Below, in pieces: positions 28,257 to 36,180 of a stretch of DNA of 64,000 bases; position 1 is the first letter of the stretch; the number at the start of each line of letters is the position of its first letter. The stretch is taken from positions 2,736,062-2,800,061 of the forward strand of contig CP051231.1 in assembly GCA_017792405.1 (NCBI GenBank), written 5' to 3'. A program made the translations under genes and the position numbers. The notes below the pieces were generated by a model. That model had not been told where the DNA came from. It worked only from the letters and a program-made list of their open reading frames with translations, and made no database searches. The stretch is from Oceanicola sp. (lineage in GTDB: Bacteria; Pseudomonadota; Alphaproteobacteria; Rhodobacterales; Rhodobacteraceae).

Positions 28257-28877
28257 TTAGTTCTGAGCGTAGAATTCGATGACGAGGTTCGGTTCCATCT
28301 GCACCGCGTAGGGCACGTCCGACAGGCCGGGGGTGCGCACGAAGGTGGCGGTCATCTTGGAGTGGTCGGCCTCGATGTACTCGGGCACGTCACGCTCGGC
28401 GAGGCCAACGGCCTCGAGCACAACGGCGAGCTGCTTGGATTTGTCGCGGACCTCGATCACGTCACCCTCTTTCACGCGGTAGGAGGGGATGTTGACGCGC
28501 TGGCCGTTCACCTTGACGTGGCCATGGTTCACGAACTGGCGGGCGGCGAAGATGGTCGGCACGAACTTGGCGCGATACACAACGGCGTCGAGGCGGCGCT
28601 CGAGCAGGCCGATGAGGTTTTCGCCAGTGTCACCCTTCACACGGGCGGCTTCGGCGAAGATGCGCTTGAACTGCTTCTCAGTCAGGTCGCCGTAGTAGCC
28701 CTTGAGCTTCTGCTTGGCGCGGAGCTGGAGGCCGAAGTCGGACAGTTTGCCCTTGCGGCGCTGGCCGTGCTGGCCGGGGCCGTATTCGCGGCGGTTGACC
28801 GGGGACTTCGGGCGGCCCCAGATGTTTTCGCCCATGCGGCGGTCGATCTTGTACTTGGCAGAGGTGCGTTTGGTCAC
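28257..28877 (-). CDS. rpsD: 30S ribosomal protein S4
   Basis: A 206-residue primary 16S rRNA-binding protein of the small subunit. It is alphaproteobacterial in type: [20 protein letters not shown] at the N-terminus, [13 protein letters not shown], and the S4 RNA-binding domain at about 95-160 ([12 protein letters not shown]...[13 protein letters not shown]). The start is GTG at 28877 with AAGGAGA eight to ten bases upstream; an upstream extension is not protein-like. It is a single gene with its own promoter (29023-29050), leader and terminator, not part of an alpha operon here. Confidence 0.97.
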   Translation of the reverse strand: MTKRTSAKYKIDRRMGENIWGRPKSPVNRREYGPGQHGQRRKGKLSDFGLQLRAKQKLKGYYGDLTEKQFKRIFAEAARVKGDTGENLIGLLERRLDAVVYRAKFVPTIFAARQFVNHGHVKVNGQRVNIPSYRVKEGDVIEVRDKSKQLAVVLEAVGLAERDVPEYIEADHSKMTATFVRTPGLSDVPYAVQMEPNLVIEFYAQN

Positions 28878-28900
28878 CGTCTGATCTCCTTCTGTAAGGC

Positions 28901-29013
28901 GTTCCCTGCGGCGGGAACTATGAAGGGCGTTGTCCTCTCTCTTGCGAGCGACAGGGCATCCCCTTGCGGGGGCCACCAACACCAATTGAAACACCGGGGC
29001 GCGAACCCCGGTG
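28901..29013 (-). promoter_or_regulatory. Structured 5' leader of rpsD mRNA
   Basis: Between the rpsD promoter and its GTG lie about 140 nt with several hairpins. CACCGGGG/CCCCGGTG (28992-29013) is right at the predicted 5' end, with a GC-rich CCCC/GGGG pair in the middle near 28960. GTTCCC/GGGAAC (28901-28918) lies about 10 nt upstream of the Shine-Dalgarno. S4 represses its own synthesis through mRNA leaders in other bacteria, so autoregulation is plausible. The 28992-29013 hairpin could alternatively terminate the upstream Hint gene. Confidence 0.5.
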
Positions 29014-29022
29014 GATGGCGGG

Positions 29023-29050
29023 CTTATACAGGCCCGGAGGCTCGAGTCAA
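29023..29050 (-). promoter_or_regulatory. Sigma-70 promoter of rpsD
   Basis: On the minus strand TTGACT (29045-29050) and TATAAG (29023-29028) are separated by 16 bases, near the vegetative consensus. Transcription would start near 29015, giving a leader of about 140 nt before rpsD. The -35 box lies directly after the stop of the Hint gene. Confidence 0.8.
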
Positions 29051-29057
29051 CAGGGGC

Positions 29058-30185
29058 TCAGGCCGCCAGACCCGCGTCGTGACGCAGGATTGCCGCCTCG
29101 GCCCCGGAGAGGGTGCGGCGGGCGGGGGCGCCGTAGTCGTCGGGGCGCTTCTTCAGCCATGGGAGGCCGCCGAGCAGGCGATCCCGATCACCCGCGTCGA
29201 GCGTGCCGAAATCGGCCTCGGCGGGGTGGAAGCTCTCGGTCTCGACCCCGTTGGCGAAGAGCACCTGATGCCGGTCCATCAGGATATGCACGTAGGTGGC
29301 CTCGGTCAGCCGGTGGTCGGTGGAGATGCCGCGCAGGCCGGAGAGGTCGCGGGCGCGGATAAGCACCTCGGGGGTGTTGTAGAGCGCCTGCGCGGCCAGG
29401 CCGCGCAGCAGAAGGCGGTGGTTGGGCGAGACCAGCAGGTCGCCATCGGGAATGTCGGGCCCGAGCACGCCGGCGCGGATGCGCATGGGGCGCAGGTGGG
29501 GCATGGCGAAGAGGCGCGCGCCGGTCATCCGGCGCTGACCGGCCCACATGACCGGCTGGGCGCCGTCATCGGCGGTTTGCACCATGTCGCCTTCGCCCAA
29601 TTCTTCGACCAGCTTGTAGCCCTCGGGTGTGGCGATGCGGGTGCCTGCGGTGAAGCAGATCACGCCACCCTGCGGGGTTTCACCCGGTCTCGGGGGCATT
29701 TCGGAAGCGCTGGCCACGTGGCTGACCCAAAGGTCTGCGCCCTCGGGCGGCACGCCGCCTGCGAACATCAACAGGCCGGAGGCGCCCGGCACGGTCTCGA
29801 TCCAGCTCGCCATCCAGGCCTGCTGGCCGTCGGTCACGGTGAAGCTGGCATGGGCCAGAAGCGCCTCGCCCTCTGCCACCTGCGCGATGGCTTCGGCCCG
29901 CGCCAGCGCCTTGCGGGCATCTGACCCGCGGGCCAGCACCGCAAGCGCCTCGCCATTGCCGGAGATCATCCGCCGCACCTTGCGTGCCGCACGTTTGTGA
30001 AGGTCTGCCACGCCCTCGGCACTGCCGAGCGATAGCACATCGCCGGGTCCATCGACCCGGGTGAGCGCCCCGCTCCAGCGCCAGGTCGCCCCCGGATGCA
30101 GGCTTTCCACGGCTGCGCCGGGGTGCCCATCTGTTTCCGTGTGCGACCAAGGGATGACAAACGTGCCGAGAAAGCCCGTTTTCAT
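29058..30185 (-). CDS. Hint-domain protein
   Basis: A 375-residue protein whose central part (about 175-320) is a Hint (hedgehog/intein) domain: CFTAGTRIATPEGYKLVEEL at its start, then VSPNHRLLL (block with His) and YVHILMDRHQVLFANGVETE. The N-terminal 170 residues are not recognised; no signal peptide is seen. Hint_2 proteins are frequent in Rhodobacterales, where some are exported by type I systems and can self-cleave. Here the usual C-terminal Asn of splicing inteins is not evident, so at most cleavage or no activity is expected. No partner gene is next to it. Confidence 0.8.
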   Translation of the reverse strand: MKTGFLGTFVIPWSHTETDGHPGAAVESLHPGATWRWSGALTRVDGPGDVLSLGSAEGVADLHKRAARKVRRMISGNGEALAVLARGSDARKALARAEAIAQVAEGEALLAHASFTVTDGQQAWMASWIETVPGASGLLMFAGGVPPEGADLWVSHVASASEMPPRPGETPQGGVICFTAGTRIATPEGYKLVEELGEGDMVQTADDGAQPVMWAGQRRMTGARLFAMPHLRPMRIRAGVLGPDIPDGDLLVSPNHRLLLRGLAAQALYNTPEVLIRARDLSGLRGISTDHRLTEATYVHILMDRHQVLFANGVETESFHPAEADFGTLDAGDRDRLLGGLPWLKKRPDDYGAPARRTLSGAEAAILRHDAGLAA

Positions 30186-30323
30186 GCCTGTATGCCTGCC
30201 GATTTTCTTTTTTATTGCAGATTCGTTAACACGCGATCTCGCGCGTCACCAAGAAAAAAGTGCAGGGGAGTCAAAGGCGTGGCGCGGGGGTCACGCGCAA
30301 GGAAGGTGGCGCATGGGCGCGGG

Positions 30324-30357
30324 CCGGCCCCTCTTTGCGGCTGCGGTGAGGGGCCGG
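30324..30357 (-). terminator. GC-rich hairpin after the lpxR-like gene
   Basis: CCGGCCCCTC (30324-30333) pairs perfectly with GAGGGGCCGG (30348-30357) around a 14-base loop, just downstream of the lpxR-like stop codon. There is no T tract on either side, so termination is uncertain. It is the only notable element in the gap 30186-30367, apart from the AT-rich promoter area of the Hint gene. Confidence 0.4.
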
Positions 30358-30367
30358 GGTGCAGCGC

Positions 30368-31282
30368 TCAGAAGAACAGCCGCAGTTGCAGCGCGCCGAC
30401 CAGCTGGCCCTCGGGCTGGGTCTCGAACTCTTCGGAGAGGTAGGTCAGGCCGTAGAACAGCCCGCGGTTCTCGCCCTGCCAGTTCATGCCGGCGCGGATG
30501 CGGGTGCGGGTGTCGGTCAGCTCGATGCCATCTTCCTCGGGCAGGTAGGCCGAGGAGAAGACCTTGGCGAAGTCGCCGCCCAGCAGGAAGGAGAAGCCGG
30601 AGTCGGCGTTCGAGCGGATCACCTGGTAGCGGTGGCCGGTGGTGCTGTCGCGCGCCATCAGTGCGCCTTGGCCGTAGCTGCCGAAGGTGACGTCGGCGCC
30701 GACGCGGGCAAAGCTCTCGACGCCGTGCTGCAGCTCGACGAAGGGGCGCAGGCGGGCGTTGCCGAAGGCCAGCTCGCGCGAGAGTTCGGCGGAGACGGTG
30801 GCGTAGCTGTTGTTGGGGATCTGGTCGCCCAGAACGGTGGTTTCTTCAAGGCCGAAGGTCTTGTGGATCGAGTTCTGAAGCTCGCCCAGCCCGGTCTGGG
30901 GGCCGGTGAGGGTGAGATCGACCCCGGCGCGGAAATCGGCCGCGCCCATCTTGGAGTAGCTGTGCACGCCGAAGGTGAGTGCCCCGGCAAAGCGGCGGTC
31001 GTCGGCGGCGGGTGCGGTGAGGCTCTGCGGCGCGATCAGCTCGGAGCGCAGGCGGAACTCCAGCAGTTCGCCGAAGCGGCCCGGCGCCGCGCCCTCCCAG
31101 TCGGGGCCGTAGGCGATGCTCAGGGTGTAGGCGCCGGTGCGCCAGCGATCGTAGCCATCGCCAAGAACGTCGTTGGTGAAAAGCCGGCCCCAGCCCAGCA
31201 GCGCCCGGTCGGCAGCCTGGGCCGGTGCGGCGAGACCGGAAAGGGAGGCGAGGAGAGCGATCACTCGGAGGGCGGATTTCAT
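30368..31282 (-). CDS. LpxR-type outer-membrane lipid A 3'-O-deacylase
   Basis: A 304-residue beta-barrel protein with a signal peptide (MKSALRVIALLASLSGLAAPAQA) and C-terminal aromatic F. The residues identified as catalytic in Salmonella LpxR (Asn, Asp near the N-terminus; His and Glu six residues apart) are conserved: N37-D38 in LFTNDVLGDGYDRW and H140/E146 in NSIHKTFGLEE. It likely removes 3'-acyloxyacyl chains from lipid A at the cell surface. The length fits the DUF2219 family. It is divergent from a CoA-transferase gene. Substrate identity is inferred. Confidence 0.85.
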   Translation of the reverse strand: MKSALRVIALLASLSGLAAPAQAADRALLGWGRLFTNDVLGDGYDRWRTGAYTLSIAYGPDWEGAAPGRFGELLEFRLRSELIAPQSLTAPAADDRRFAGALTFGVHSYSKMGAADFRAGVDLTLTGPQTGLGELQNSIHKTFGLEETTVLGDQIPNNSYATVSAELSRELAFGNARLRPFVELQHGVESFARVGADVTFGSYGQGALMARDSTTGHRYQVIRSNADSGFSFLLGGDFAKVFSSAYLPEEDGIELTDTRTRIRAGMNWQGENRGLFYGLTYLSEEFETQPEGQLVGALQLRLFF

Positions 31283-31431
31283 CGTATAAGACCGTGTTGG
31301 AGAGCTTTTGCCCTCAATACGTGCAACCCCGGCGTGTCAGAAAGAGGAAAGGTAAAAGCTGAGTGTGAAACGCAGTGTTTCCGCAACAGCGCGGCGGCGC
31401 TAGGGTGGCGCGAACATGCAAGGGAGGCAGG

Positions 31432-32541
31432 ATGAAACCGCTGGAAGGGCTGAAGGTTGTCGAGATGGCGCGAATCCTCGCCGGGCCGTGGATCGGGCAG
31501 GCGCTGGCCGATCTGGGCGCGGAGGTGATCAAGCTGGAGAGCCCGGAGGGGGATGACACCCGGCGCTGGGGGCCGCCTTTCGTGGAGCGGGACGGCGACG
31601 TGAGCGCGGCCTATTTCTACTCGGCCAACCGGGGCAAGGTGAGCGAGGTGGTGGATTTTCGCACGCCTGAGGGACAGGCGCGGGTGCGCGAGTTGGTTGG
31701 CGGCGCGGATATTCTGATCGAGAACTTCAAGGTCGGCGGGCTGGCGAAATACGGGCTGGATTATGCCAGCCTCGCGGAGGTGAACCCGGCGCTGATTTAC
31801 TGCTCTGTCACCGGGTTCGGGCAGGACGGGCCTTATGCCAAACGGGCGGGATATGACTACCTCTTGCAGGGCATGTCCGGGTTGATGGACATCACCGGCG
31901 ACCCGGAGGGCGAGCCGACGCGGTTTGGCGTGGCGGTGACGGATATCGTGACCGGGCTTTACTCTACCATCGGTATCCTCGCCGCCGTTGAGCAGCGGCA
32001 CCGGACCGGGCGGGGGCAGCATATTGATATGTCCCTGCTGGACTGCGCCGTTGCAATGCTGGCGAACCAGGGGATGAACTACCTTGCCACCGGGGTGCCG
32101 CCGCAGCGGACCGGATCGTGGCATCGCAACCTCGGCCCCTATCAGGTGGTGCCGGTGAAGGACGGGCATATCATCATCGCGGTGGGCAATGACGGGCAGT
32201 TCCGGCGGTTTTGCGATGTGCTGGGGCTGGAGGGGCTGGCCGATGACCCGAGGTTCTCAACCAATCCGGGCCGGGTGACCAACCGCGAGGCACTGACGCC
32301 GCTGATCGAGGCGGTCACGGCGGGCTGGGAGAAGGCGGCGTTGCTGGCGGCCTTCGAGGCGGCCACGGTGCCGGCCGGGCCGATCAACGATGTGGGCGAG
32401 GCGCTGGCCGACCCGCAGGTGATCGCACGCGGTATGCAGATTGCGCCCGAGGGGGTGCCGGGGCTGCGCGGGCCGTGGAAGTTTTCGGACGCGGAACTGG
32501 CGCTGGAGCGCACCGCACCGGTGCTGCCGAAGGCCGAATGA
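31432..32541 (+). CDS. CaiB/BaiF-type (class III) CoA transferase
   Basis: A 369-residue enzyme that moves CoA between carboxylic acids. The family core appears at the N-terminus ([36 protein letters not shown]), then [11 protein letters not shown] and [15 protein letters not shown], with the catalytic Asp expected in the [14 protein letters not shown] region. No neighbour indicates the acid, so the substrate is open. ATG 31432 is preceded by GGGAGGCAGG. It is followed by trpA after 67 nt. Confidence 0.88.
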   Translation: MKPLEGLKVVEMARILAGPWIGQALADLGAEVIKLESPEGDDTRRWGPPFVERDGDVSAAYFYSANRGKVSEVVDFRTPEGQARVRELVGGADILIENFKVGGLAKYGLDYASLAEVNPALIYCSVTGFGQDGPYAKRAGYDYLLQGMSGLMDITGDPEGEPTRFGVAVTDIVTGLYSTIGILAAVEQRHRTGRGQHIDMSLLDCAVAMLANQGMNYLATGVPPQRTGSWHRNLGPYQVVPVKDGHIIIAVGNDGQFRRFCDVLGLEGLADDPRFSTNPGRVTNREALTPLIEAVTAGWEKAALLAAFEAATVPAGPINDVGEALADPQVIARGMQIAPEGVPGLRGPWKFSDAELALERTAPVLPKAE

Positions 32542-32608
32542 GCCATCGGCCCTTGCCACCCGCGCGGCCTTGCGGCAAACCACCCCGAGCACGAAGTGGA
32601 GCCCAGCA

Positions 32609-33400
32609 ATGACCCGTATCGACGACACCTTCGCCCGCCTCAAATCAGAGGGCAAAAAGGCCTTTGTCGCCTATGTCATGGCCGGAGATCCGGATTTCGA
32701 TACCTCGCTTGAGATCGTGAAGAGCCTGCCGGGCGCGGGGGTGGACATCATCGAGCTGGGCGCGCCCTTTACCGACCCGATGGCCGATGGCCCGACCATC
32801 CAGCTGGCCGGCCAGCGCGCGCTGGAGGCCGGGATGACGATGGACCGGACGCTGGAGATGGTGCGCGCGTTCCGGGCCGAGAACACGACCACGCCAATCG
32901 TGCTGATGGGCTACTACAACCCGATCTACAGCCGGGGCGTCGACACCTTCCTCGCCGAGGCCAATGAGGCGGGCGTGGACGGGCTGATCGTGGTGGACCT
33001 TCCGCCGGAGGAGGATGACGAGCTGTGCATCCCGGCGCAGGCGGCGGGGCTCAACTTCATCCGGCTGGCGACGCCCACGACCGACGACAAGCGCCTGCCG
33101 AAGGTTCTGCAGAACACCTCCGGCTTTGTTTATTACGTGTCGATCACCGGGATCACCGGCTCGGCCGAGGCGCAGGCGGGCGATGTGGCCCCCGAGGTGG
33201 CGCGGATCAAGGCGCAGACCGATCTGCCGGTGATCGTGGGCTTTGGGATCAAGACGCCGGAAACCGCCCGTGGCATCGCCTCGGTGGCCGATGGCGCAGT
33301 GGTCGGCTCGGCGATCGTGGCGCAGATTGCAGAGGGCAAGCCTGCGGCGGAGGTGACCGCCTTTGTGAAGAGCCTTGCAGAGGGCGCGCATTCGGCCTGA
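32609..33400 (+). CDS. trpA: Tryptophan synthase alpha subunit
   Basis: A 263-residue TIM barrel that cleaves indole-3-glycerol phosphate to indole for TrpB. The catalytic acids E49 and D60 are in [20 protein letters not shown]. The phosphate loops GFGIKTPE and GAVVGSAIV are present. trpB is not in the window, so trpA is detached from its usual partner here. A strong terminator follows at 33429. Confidence 0.96.
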   Translation: MTRIDDTFARLKSEGKKAFVAYVMAGDPDFDTSLEIVKSLPGAGVDIIELGAPFTDPMADGPTIQLAGQRALEAGMTMDRTLEMVRAFRAENTTTPIVLMGYYNPIYSRGVDTFLAEANEAGVDGLIVVDLPPEEDDELCIPAQAAGLNFIRLATPTTDDKRLPKVLQNTSGFVYYVSITGITGSAEAQAGDVAPEVARIKAQTDLPVIVGFGIKTPETARGIASVADGAVVGSAIVAQIAEGKPAAEVTAFVKSLAEGAHSA

Positions 33401-33428
33401 GGCATGAGCGCATAGGTGCGGATTTATG

Positions 33429-33455
33429 GCCCGTGCCTGATGGCGCGGGCTTTTT
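33429..33455 (+). terminator. Rho-independent terminator of trpA
   Basis: GCCCGTGCC (33429-33437) pairs with GGCGCGGGC (33442-33450), including one G-U pair, around a 4-base loop, then TTTTT (33451-33455). It is 28 nt after the trpA stop. Confidence 0.92.
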
Positions 33456-33472
33456 GCATTCTGGAGCGGCGG

Positions 33473-33901
33473 TCAGGCGGGCTGGAACTTCTTGCGGGCG
33501 TGGTAGGTCAGCGCGCTGGCCATCAGCATCCGCAGCGCGTCGGTCGGCAGCGCCTCGCCCGCCTCGAAGAGCACGCCGCGGTTGCCGTCAAATCGGAAGC
33601 CCTCTGGGAAGAGCGCACGGAAATCGGGGATGATCCGGGTCGCGCAATGCACGAAGACCCCGAGACTGCCCTGCTTTGAGACTGCCAGCCGCAGAGGAGA
33701 GCCTGCCTTGGTTTCAGCCGTGACATAGGCGGGCTGGCCCCATTTCAGGCATTCCTCGAGGACCCCCACCCCCGGCGTGGCTTCGGCCACCTCGAAGACC
33801 AGTGCCCGCAGGCTGAGCAGCGCCTCGCGCAGGGCTTCGGGGAAGCCTTCGTAAACGGCGGCGACATCATCACTGGCAAAGGGGGGCTGGGCCTTGAGCA
33901 T
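33473..33901 (-). CDS. DUF1801 (YdhG-like) protein
   Basis: A 142-residue cytosolic protein resembling the DUF1801/YdhG-like fold: an N-terminal helical part (YEGFPEALREALLSLRALVFE), then LEECLKWGQPAYVTAE, LRLAVSKQGSLGVFVHCATR and GNRGVLFEAGEALP. The function is unknown in general. It lies 41 nt downstream of the peptidase gene on the same strand and may be the last gene of the HDAC-peptidase-DUF1801 unit. Confidence 0.8.
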   Translation of the reverse strand: MLKAQPPFASDDVAAVYEGFPEALREALLSLRALVFEVAEATPGVGVLEECLKWGQPAYVTAETKAGSPLRLAVSKQGSLGVFVHCATRIIPDFRALFPEGFRFDGNRGVLFEAGEALPTDALRMLMASALTYHARKKFQPA

Positions 33902-33942
33902 GGCACCACTCTTTGCCTGCCGCGGGTGTCTGGCAAGAAATT

Positions 33943-34683
33943 TCAGAGCTGGAGGTGGATGTGGTCGTCGTGCCGGGCGGCGCGGCAGCCCTGAAAGCGC
34001 ACCTTTGGGCCTGCACCGTGCCGGGTGGCCAGATGCGGCTCGACGAAGACTTTGCCGACGCGCGGATCGGCCTCGAGCAGCGCGAGAGCGGTGGTGAGGC
34101 GCGGGCTGTCGAGCGCCATGTCGCGCCAGAGCGGCTGGAGGAGGGAGAGGTTCCAGCGGAGGCTGGGGAAGCCGGGGGTGCAGCTGGTCGGGCCGTCCTC
34201 GAACGCGAAGTAGCCCAGAGGAGAGCGGGTGCGGGCCGGGGCGTAGCGCTGCGCGTTGCGATACCAAAAGGCGAGGTCGGCCTTTTCGCCATCGTCATGG
34301 GAGAGGTGCGGCAGGAGCGGCAGGCCCGTGGCGGGAAAGCCCGCATCCAGCATCAGGGTGATGGTGCCGGGGTGGGCGCGGGCCATGTCTTCGGCGAAGC
34401 GCTCCAGCACATCGGCCAGCTCGGGGGTGACATAGGTGCGGTTCATCGCGCAGTAGAGGCCTTTCGCCCGCAGCGGCTCGCCCCAGCAGGGTACGGGCTG
34501 GCGGCCCCAGAGCGGGGCAGCGACCCAGAGGGCGGCGGAAAGCGCGAGGTAGAGCGCGGCGAACGCGAGCCAGCGGCGGCGGAAGAGGAGCGCGCCGAGC
34601 CAGGCCGCGCCGCCGGTGAAGGTGAGCGCGGTGAGCAGGAGGGCGACAGCGAGGTGGATTGGCGCGAAGGCCCAGCGGCTCAC
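33943..34683 (-). CDS. Membrane-anchored LAS-type metallopeptidase (murein endopeptidase-like)
   Basis: A 246-residue protein with two N-terminal membrane helices (about 8-30 and 38-58), then a periplasmic domain from about 62. That domain has the LAS/MepA zinc pattern: H129-x6-D136 (LSHDDGEKADL), VEPHL (214-218) and H241-I-H243 at the C-terminus. Such enzymes cleave D-amino-acid bonds in peptidoglycan. It is normally a soluble periplasmic enzyme; a two-helix anchor is unusual. ATGA overlap with the HDAC-like gene shows translational coupling. Function is inferred from motifs only. Confidence 0.7.
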   Translation of the reverse strand: MSRWAFAPIHLAVALLLTALTFTGGAAWLGALLFRRRWLAFAALYLALSAALWVAAPLWGRQPVPCWGEPLRAKGLYCAMNRTYVTPELADVLERFAEDMARAHPGTITLMLDAGFPATGLPLLPHLSHDDGEKADLAFWYRNAQRYAPARTRSPLGYFAFEDGPTSCTPGFPSLRWNLSLLQPLWRDMALDSPRLTTALALLEADPRVGKVFVEPHLATRHGAGPKVRFQGCRAARHDDHIHLQL

Positions 34684-35783
34684 AGCCCGGCGGCCTCCGC
34701 CTGCGCGGTGATAAGGCTCTCGACGAAGACATCGAACTCCGGCCCCGGCTGCCGCTTTTCCAGTGTGTCGGCGAGCGGGTCGGGCACGCGAATGACCGAA
34801 CCGGAGAGCGCCTCCAGCGTGGCGTGACCGAGGAAGGGCACGTGGGCCTCCGAGTAGCCGCCCTCGTGGACCAGCACCAGCTTGCCGCCGCAGATCTCGC
34901 CGACCAGCGCCTTCACCCGCAGGGTCATCTCGCGGAAGGTCTCGGCGGTGCAGAACATGCGGCCCAGCGGGTCCATCGCGCCGGCATCATAGCCGCAGGC
35001 GACGATGATCAGATCGGGCGCATGGGCGCGGATCGCGGGGAGCGCCAGCCTGTCGATCGCGGCGAGATAGCCCGCGTGGCCCACGCCGGGCGGCAGCGGG
35101 ATGTTCAGGTTGGCCCCCTGCCCTGCCCCCTCGCCCCGGTCGGCGGCGCTGCCGGTATCGAGCGGGTAGTTGCGCTCTTGGTGGATCGAGACGGTCAGCA
35201 CATCGCCCCGGTCCCAGAAGCAGGCCTCGGTGCCATTGCCGTGATGCACATCCCAGTCGAGCACGGCCACGCGCTGCGCCCGCCCCTCGGCCTGCGCGGC
35301 CTCGATAGCGATGGCGATGTTGGCCATGAGGCAAAAGCCATTGGGCCAATCGGGCTTGCAGTGGTGGCCGGGCGGGCGGGAGAGGCTGTAGGCGTTGTCC
35401 AGCTCGCCCTTGCAGACGGCGCGCACCGCCTCGGTGGCCAGCCCGGCGGAGAGCGCCGCCACCTCATAGCCGCCGCGCCCGAAGGGGGTGCGCAGGCCAA
35501 GCTCGCCGCCGCCCGCATCGGACATCGTCTTGAAGGCATCGAGGTAGGCGGCGGGATGGACGCGCAGAAGTTCCTCACGCGTGGCCTCCGCTGCGCCGCG
35601 CATGTCCAGTTCGCGATCAAGTCCGCTGACGCTCATCAGGTTCTTCAGCCGCCGTTTGGTCTCCGGCCCGTCCGGCAGGCCGCCCGCGCCGGGCTGCACG
35701 AAGCCGCCGACCGGCAGCGTGAGGGCATAGTCGCCGCCGTGGTGCCAGAAACACCGCTCATCCCAGAAAAATCCCGTTGCCAT
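34680..35783 (-). CDS. Class II histone-deacetylase-like amidohydrolase
   Basis: A 367-residue arginase/HDAC-fold zinc enzyme. The motifs are RPPGHHCKPDWPNGFC (tandem His), LDWDVHHGNGTE (metal Asp/His) and CGYDAGAMDPLGRM (second metal Asp). Bacterial relatives deacetylate acetylpolyamines or other small amides, so it may be an acetylpolyamine amidohydrolase; the substrate is not shown. ATG 35783 is chosen over an upstream start because GGAGGG lies four bases before it. It leads into the peptidase gene. Confidence 0.88.
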   Translation of the reverse strand: MATGFFWDERCFWHHGGDYALTLPVGGFVQPGAGGLPDGPETKRRLKNLMSVSGLDRELDMRGAAEATREELLRVHPAAYLDAFKTMSDAGGGELGLRTPFGRGGYEVAALSAGLATEAVRAVCKGELDNAYSLSRPPGHHCKPDWPNGFCLMANIAIAIEAAQAEGRAQRVAVLDWDVHHGNGTEACFWDRGDVLTVSIHQERNYPLDTGSAADRGEGAGQGANLNIPLPPGVGHAGYLAAIDRLALPAIRAHAPDLIIVACGYDAGAMDPLGRMFCTAETFREMTLRVKALVGEICGGKLVLVHEGGYSEAHVPFLGHATLEALSGSVIRVPDPLADTLEKRQPGPEFDVFVESLITAQAEAAGL

Positions 35784-35818
35784 ATCGCCCTCCGTCGCGG
35801 CCCGTGGCACTGAGTGCC

Positions 35819-36088
35819 ATGGCCAAACCGCGAATGCAAAAGGGCATGCTCGCCCGGCGAGCCACCCCCGGCGCCACCTTCGCGGTGCGGGTCACACCCA
35901 ATGCGCGGGCCGATGCGGTGATCGAGGAGGGCGACCGGCTGAAAATCACCTCCACGGCCGCGCCCGAGGGTGGCAAGGCCAATGCGGCGGTGGGCAAGCT
36001 GCTCGCCCATGCGCTCGGCGTCGCCCCGAGCCGCCTTATACTCACCGCGGGCGCTACAAGTCGCGACAAGACGTTCAGGCTGGACTGA
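35819..36088 (+). CDS. DUF167 (YggU-family) protein
   Basis: An 89-residue protein of the DUF167/UPF0235 family: FAVRVTPNARADAV, LKITSTAAPEGGKANAAVGKLLAHALGV and ILTAGATSRDKTF are the family's conserved blocks. The function is not established. ATG 35819 is the shorter of two possible starts; the longer one would overlap the HDAC-like start. It diverges from the HDAC-like gene over about 35 nt. Confidence 0.85.
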   Translation: MAKPRMQKGMLARRATPGATFAVRVTPNARADAVIEEGDRLKITSTAAPEGGKANAAVGKLLAHALGVAPSRLILTAGATSRDKTFRLD

Positions 36089-36096
36089 GCCTGTTC

Positions 36097-36177
36097 ATTT
36101 TCTTGCTGAAAATATTCCCGGGGGGTGTGGGGGGCTGGCCCCCCACTGAAAGGCGCGGTGTGGGGGCTGGCCCCCAC
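36097..36177. repeat. Triple-hairpin intergenic repeat element
   Basis: Three inverted repeats in a row: ATTTTC-TTGCT-GAAAAT (36097-36113), GTGGGGGG-CTGG-CCCCCCAC (36127-36146) and GTGGGGG-CTGG-CCCCCAC (36160-36177). The last two are near-copies. They lie between the convergent DUF167 and pth genes, so they may end transcription from both sides. From memory, similar AAAATATTCCCGGGGG-type elements are dispersed in Rhodobacterales genomes; this needs a genome search. Confidence 0.6.
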
Positions 36178-36180
36178 TGC

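Noticed and set aside
28992..29013. tRNA T-arm-like sequence (GGTTCG on the minus strand) near rpsD
   Set aside because: The T-loop lacks the invariant A after TTCR, and no acceptor, D or anticodon arm can be folded around it.
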